A stretch of DNA of 64,000 nucleotides from Streptomyces olindensis (GTDB lineage Bacteria; Actinomycetota; Actinomycetes; Streptomycetales; Streptomycetaceae): the NCBI GenBank assembly GCA_000696115.1, contig JJOH01000098.1, positions 203,872 to 267,871 of the forward strand, written 5' to 3'. Below the pieces are notes generated by a model. It ran no database searches, was not told the DNA's origin, and worked only from the letters and a program-made list of their open reading frames with translations. The translations under genes were made by a program, and so were the position numbers. Shown here piece after piece: positions 61,891 through 64,000 of the stretch. How positions within the stretch are numbered: the stretch's first letter is position 1; the number at the start of each line of letters is the position of its first letter.

Positions 61891-62555
61891 CCTGGTCCGC
61901 GCCCCTGGCGCAGGCCGGCCTGCCCCTGCTGGCGGCGCCGGCCGTCACCCCGGCGTCCGTCGTGCCGGAGACCACGCAGCAGGCGATCGGGTATCCGACG
62001 CTCTTTCTGCTCGTGCTCCTCGGGGCGTTGGTGCCGGTCATCCCGACGGGGGCGCTGGTGAGTTCGGCGGCGGTGGTCGCGTTCCACCAGACGGCGCCGT
62101 TCTCGCTGGCGATGGTGTTCGTGACGGCGTCGCTGGCGGCGTTCCTGGGCGATGCGGCGCTGTACTGGCTGGGGCGGCGCGGGATGAAGTCGAGGAACGG
62201 GTCGCGGTGGCTGGAGGCGATCCGGGCGCGGGCGCCGGAGGACCGGCTGGCGCAGGCGCAGGGGAAACTGGCCGCGCACGGGGTCGCGGTGCTGGTGCTG
62301 TCCCGGCTGGTGCCGGCGGGGCGCATTCCGGTGATGCTGGCCTGTCTGCTGGCGAAGTGGCCCATGCGGCGGTTCGCCCGGGGGAACTTCCCGGCCTGCC
62401 TGGCCTGGGCCGTGACGTACCAGCTGATCGGGATCCTCGGGGGGTCACTGTTCGACGAGCCGTGGGAGGGCGTGGTGGCGGCGGTCGTGCTGACCCTGCT
62501 GATCAGTGCGGTGCCGGGGCTGGTGCGGCGAGTGCGCAGTTCCCCACGCTCCTAG
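61887..62555 (+). CDS. DedA-family membrane protein
   Basis: 222 aa, about five membrane segments. Family features: PTLFLLVLLGALVPVIPTGA, FLGDAALYWLGRRG and VLSRLVPAGRIPVMLACLLA. DedA proteins are linked to polyprenyl-phosphate or phospholipid recycling. Coupled to the upstream hydrolase gene. Confidence 0.9.
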   Translation: MTWSAPLAQAGLPLLAAPAVTPASVVPETTQQAIGYPTLFLLVLLGALVPVIPTGALVSSAAVVAFHQTAPFSLAMVFVTASLAAFLGDAALYWLGRRGMKSRNGSRWLEAIRARAPEDRLAQAQGKLAAHGVAVLVLSRLVPAGRIPVMLACLLAKWPMRRFARGNFPACLAWAVTYQLIGILGGSLFDEPWEGVVAAVVLTLLISAVPGLVRRVRSSPRS

Positions 62556-63613
62556 CCGGCCTCCAGCACCCTCGACGCGCCCACCGGCATGTCCCAGAGG
62601 TTCTCCCGGGGCAGGCCCGTCTTCTCCCAGGCCGCGCGGACTCGTGTGAGGGGTTCGAGGACCGGCTCGGCCGAGAGGACGAACGTGGCCCAGTGCATGG
62701 GGGCCATGCGGGTCGCTCCCAGGTCCTGGGCCGCTCGGACCGCTTCCTCCGGGTCGCAGTGGACGTCGCTGAGCCACCAGCGGGGGTCGTAGGCGCCGAT
62801 GGGGAGGAGGGCGAGGTCGATGCCGGGGTAGCGGCGGCCGATGCGGGAGAACCAGTGGCCGTAGCCCGTGTCGCCCGCGAAGTAGACGCGTCGGCCGTCC
62901 CGGTCGGTGAGGACCCAGCCGCCCCAGAGGCTGTGGCAGGTGTCGGTGAGGGTGCGCTTGGACCAGTGGTGGGACGGGACGAAGTCGAAGCGGACGCCGT
63001 CCAGTTCGGCCGCCTCCCACCAGTCGAGCTCCGTCACGCGCGTGAAGCGGCGGCGGTGGAACCAGCGGGCGAGGCCGGCCGGCGCGAACACCGGGGTGTC
63101 GCGCGGGAGGCGGCGCAGGGTGGGGGCGTCCAGGTGGTCGTAGTGGTTGTGGCTGATGACGACGGCGTCGACGCGGGGCAGGTCCTCCCAGGGGACGCCG
63201 ACGGGCGTGATGCGGGCCGGGGTGCCGAGGATGCGGCGGGACCAGACCGGGTCGGTGAGGACGGTCAGTCCGCCGATCCGCAGCACCCAACTGGCGTGTC
63301 CCGCCCAGGTGACGGCGACCGTGCGGGCGTCGACGCGGGGCAGGGGGGCCGGGGCGTAGGGCAGCAGGGGGATGTCGGCGAGGCCTTCCGGGCCGGGTCT
63401 GACGGCGCCCTCGCGGGCGAAGCGGGCCATGGCCTTGAGGCCGGGGAGCGGGGCGGTCAGCCGGTCGTGAAAGGTGCGCGGCCACACTCTCCGCTCGGCC
63501 AGCGGCCTGGGTTCGGCCAGGGGCGGGTACGGGGGCGCGAGGGGGGACGGGAGGGCGGGACCGTCGGCTTCCCGGGTGGTCGTGCTCGTGGTCGACTCGG
63601 ACTGCTGCGTCAT
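62552..63613 (-). CDS. Metallo-beta-lactamase-fold hydrolase, NAPE-PLD-like
   Basis: 353 aa. VTWAGHASWVLRIGG, ISHNHYDHLDAPT, FVPSHHWSKR and YFAGDTGYG form the binuclear metal site of the N-acyl-phosphatidylethanolamine phospholipase D-like group. The ATG at 63613 overlaps the stop of the aminotransferase gene (ATGA), which supports this start over an ATG five codons earlier. Convergent 4-bp overlap with the DedA gene. Confidence 0.88.
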   Translation of the reverse strand: MTQQSESTTSTTTREADGPALPSPLAPPYPPLAEPRPLAERRVWPRTFHDRLTAPLPGLKAMARFAREGAVRPGPEGLADIPLLPYAPAPLPRVDARTVAVTWAGHASWVLRIGGLTVLTDPVWSRRILGTPARITPVGVPWEDLPRVDAVVISHNHYDHLDAPTLRRLPRDTPVFAPAGLARWFHRRRFTRVTELDWWEAAELDGVRFDFVPSHHWSKRTLTDTCHSLWGGWVLTDRDGRRVYFAGDTGYGHWFSRIGRRYPGIDLALLPIGAYDPRWWLSDVHCDPEEAVRAAQDLGATRMAPMHWATFVLSAEPVLEPLTRVRAAWEKTGLPRENLWDMPVGASRVLEAG

Positions 63614-64000
63614 CGAGGAGGCTCCCATCGCTGAGCGTCGTCGCGGAGATCGTCGAAGACCGACTTCAGGTGGATCAACGCGCGGTGCACGTGCGGCAGT
63701 TCCAACGGCGTGGGTGACGTGAGGCATTCCGCGCGTTCCGTGTCGGAGCCGGCCACCAGTGCGCCGGTGGAGAGCCGCACGCGCGGGGTTTCGAGTTCGT
63801 CGCCGAAGCGGTGGCCGCCCGGCGCGGGCATGCCAAGCCGGGCGGAGAGGAAGTCCTCCAGTTCCTGTGCGTCGCCGACGCCGTGCGCGCTCAGCGCGGG
63901 GCGCAGCGGGGAGAGGTCGACGTACAGATGGCGGCCGGCCCGGGGCGGCCGGGCGAGGGCGCCCGCGCCGACCACGGCGGCGTGCGCCTCGGCCGCCACG
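63610..64000 (-). CDS. Aminotransferase, C-terminal part (runs off the right edge)
   Basis: About 130 residues of the small domain: HLYVDLSPLRPALSAHGVGD, MPAPGGHRFGDEL, RVRLSTGALV and a tail rich in charged residues. The RVRLST element holds the carboxylate-binding Arg typical of class I/II PLP aminotransferases. The start and PLP lysine lie outside the window. Coupled to the NAPE-PLD-like hydrolase gene. Confidence 0.7.
   Translation of the reverse strand, partial: VAAEAHAAVVGAGALARPPRAGRHLYVDLSPLRPALSAHGVGDAQELEDFLSARLGMPAPGGHRFGDELETPRVRLSTGALVAGSDTERAECLTSPTPLELPHVHRALIHLKSVFDDLRDDAQRWEPPR

Overview
The window is about 72% GC with strong third-position GC bias, TTG/GTG starts, many ATGA/GTGA gene overlaps, rare TTA codons, a CebR-type operator and a typical actinobacterial secretome. 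All of this points to a Streptomyces chromosome, probably an arm region rich in catabolic genes. I see no tRNA, rRNA, CRISPR array or intact mobile element.

Region 1 (1-12.7 kb, all on the minus strand) looks like one sugar-catabolic regulon. A ROK repressor gene leads a ribose-type ABC transporter (ATPase, permease, lipoprotein), a Gfo/Idh/MocA oxidoreductase and a TIM-barrel sugar isomerase/epimerase. A separate 1240-aa secreted protein follows, joining a sorbosone-dehydrogenase propeller, PKD, CBM6-like, ThuA and 3-keto-disaccharide-hydrolase (DUF1080) domains. The same 23-bp palindrome (CTTTNTCC-N7-GGACAAAG) lies upstream of both the ROK gene and the secreted protein, so I propose a dedicated oxidise-cleave-import pathway for a glycoside. 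An inositol-3-phosphate-synthase-like gene and the start of a coupled gene lie at the left edge.

Region 2 (12.7-23.4 kb) holds a PaaI-type thioesterase, a GntR/FCD regulator, a ketoacyl-ACP synthase III, an oxalate/formate-family transporter with a 46-aa small subunit, and a divergent operon: ketopantoate-reductase-like enzyme, formate dehydrogenase catalytic half, NuoE-NuoF fusion, formate dehydrogenase iron-sulfur half and FdhD. The formate dehydrogenase alpha chain is cut at a domain boundary and its two halves are encoded in reversed order. Related GTCTACA-type half-sites lie in front of the GntR gene and in the transporter/operon divergent promoter.

Region 3 (23.4-35 kb) has a MarR regulator divergent from a quinone oxidoreductase with two palindromes between them, a secreted sialidase (with a TTA codon) plus a DUF4185-like protein, a bile-acid-symporter-family carrier with a LysR regulator, a long-chain acyl-CoA ligase, an aldo/keto reductase, an SDR and a methyltransferase with a histidine-rich N-terminus.

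Region 4 (35-45 kb) is a polysaccharide-degradation island: GH6 cellobiohydrolase (TTA codon in its signal peptide) divergent from GH48 cellulase across two CebR-like boxes, then a GH74 xyloglucanase and a PL11 rhamnogalacturonan lyase.

Region 5 (45-64 kb) is mixed: a WYL regulator and its divergent partner, a gene remnant, a methyltransferase, pterin dehydratase, two XRE-type regulators, an orphan NarJ-like chaperone, a second-type DnaK with a HAIR-like site, GDPD and CorA-like genes, OsmC, a MoxR/VWA-metallopeptidase operon interrupted by an in-frame amber codon, a holin-phosphodiesterase fusion, two metallo-beta-lactamase-fold hydrolases, a DedA protein and a partial aminotransferase at the right edge.
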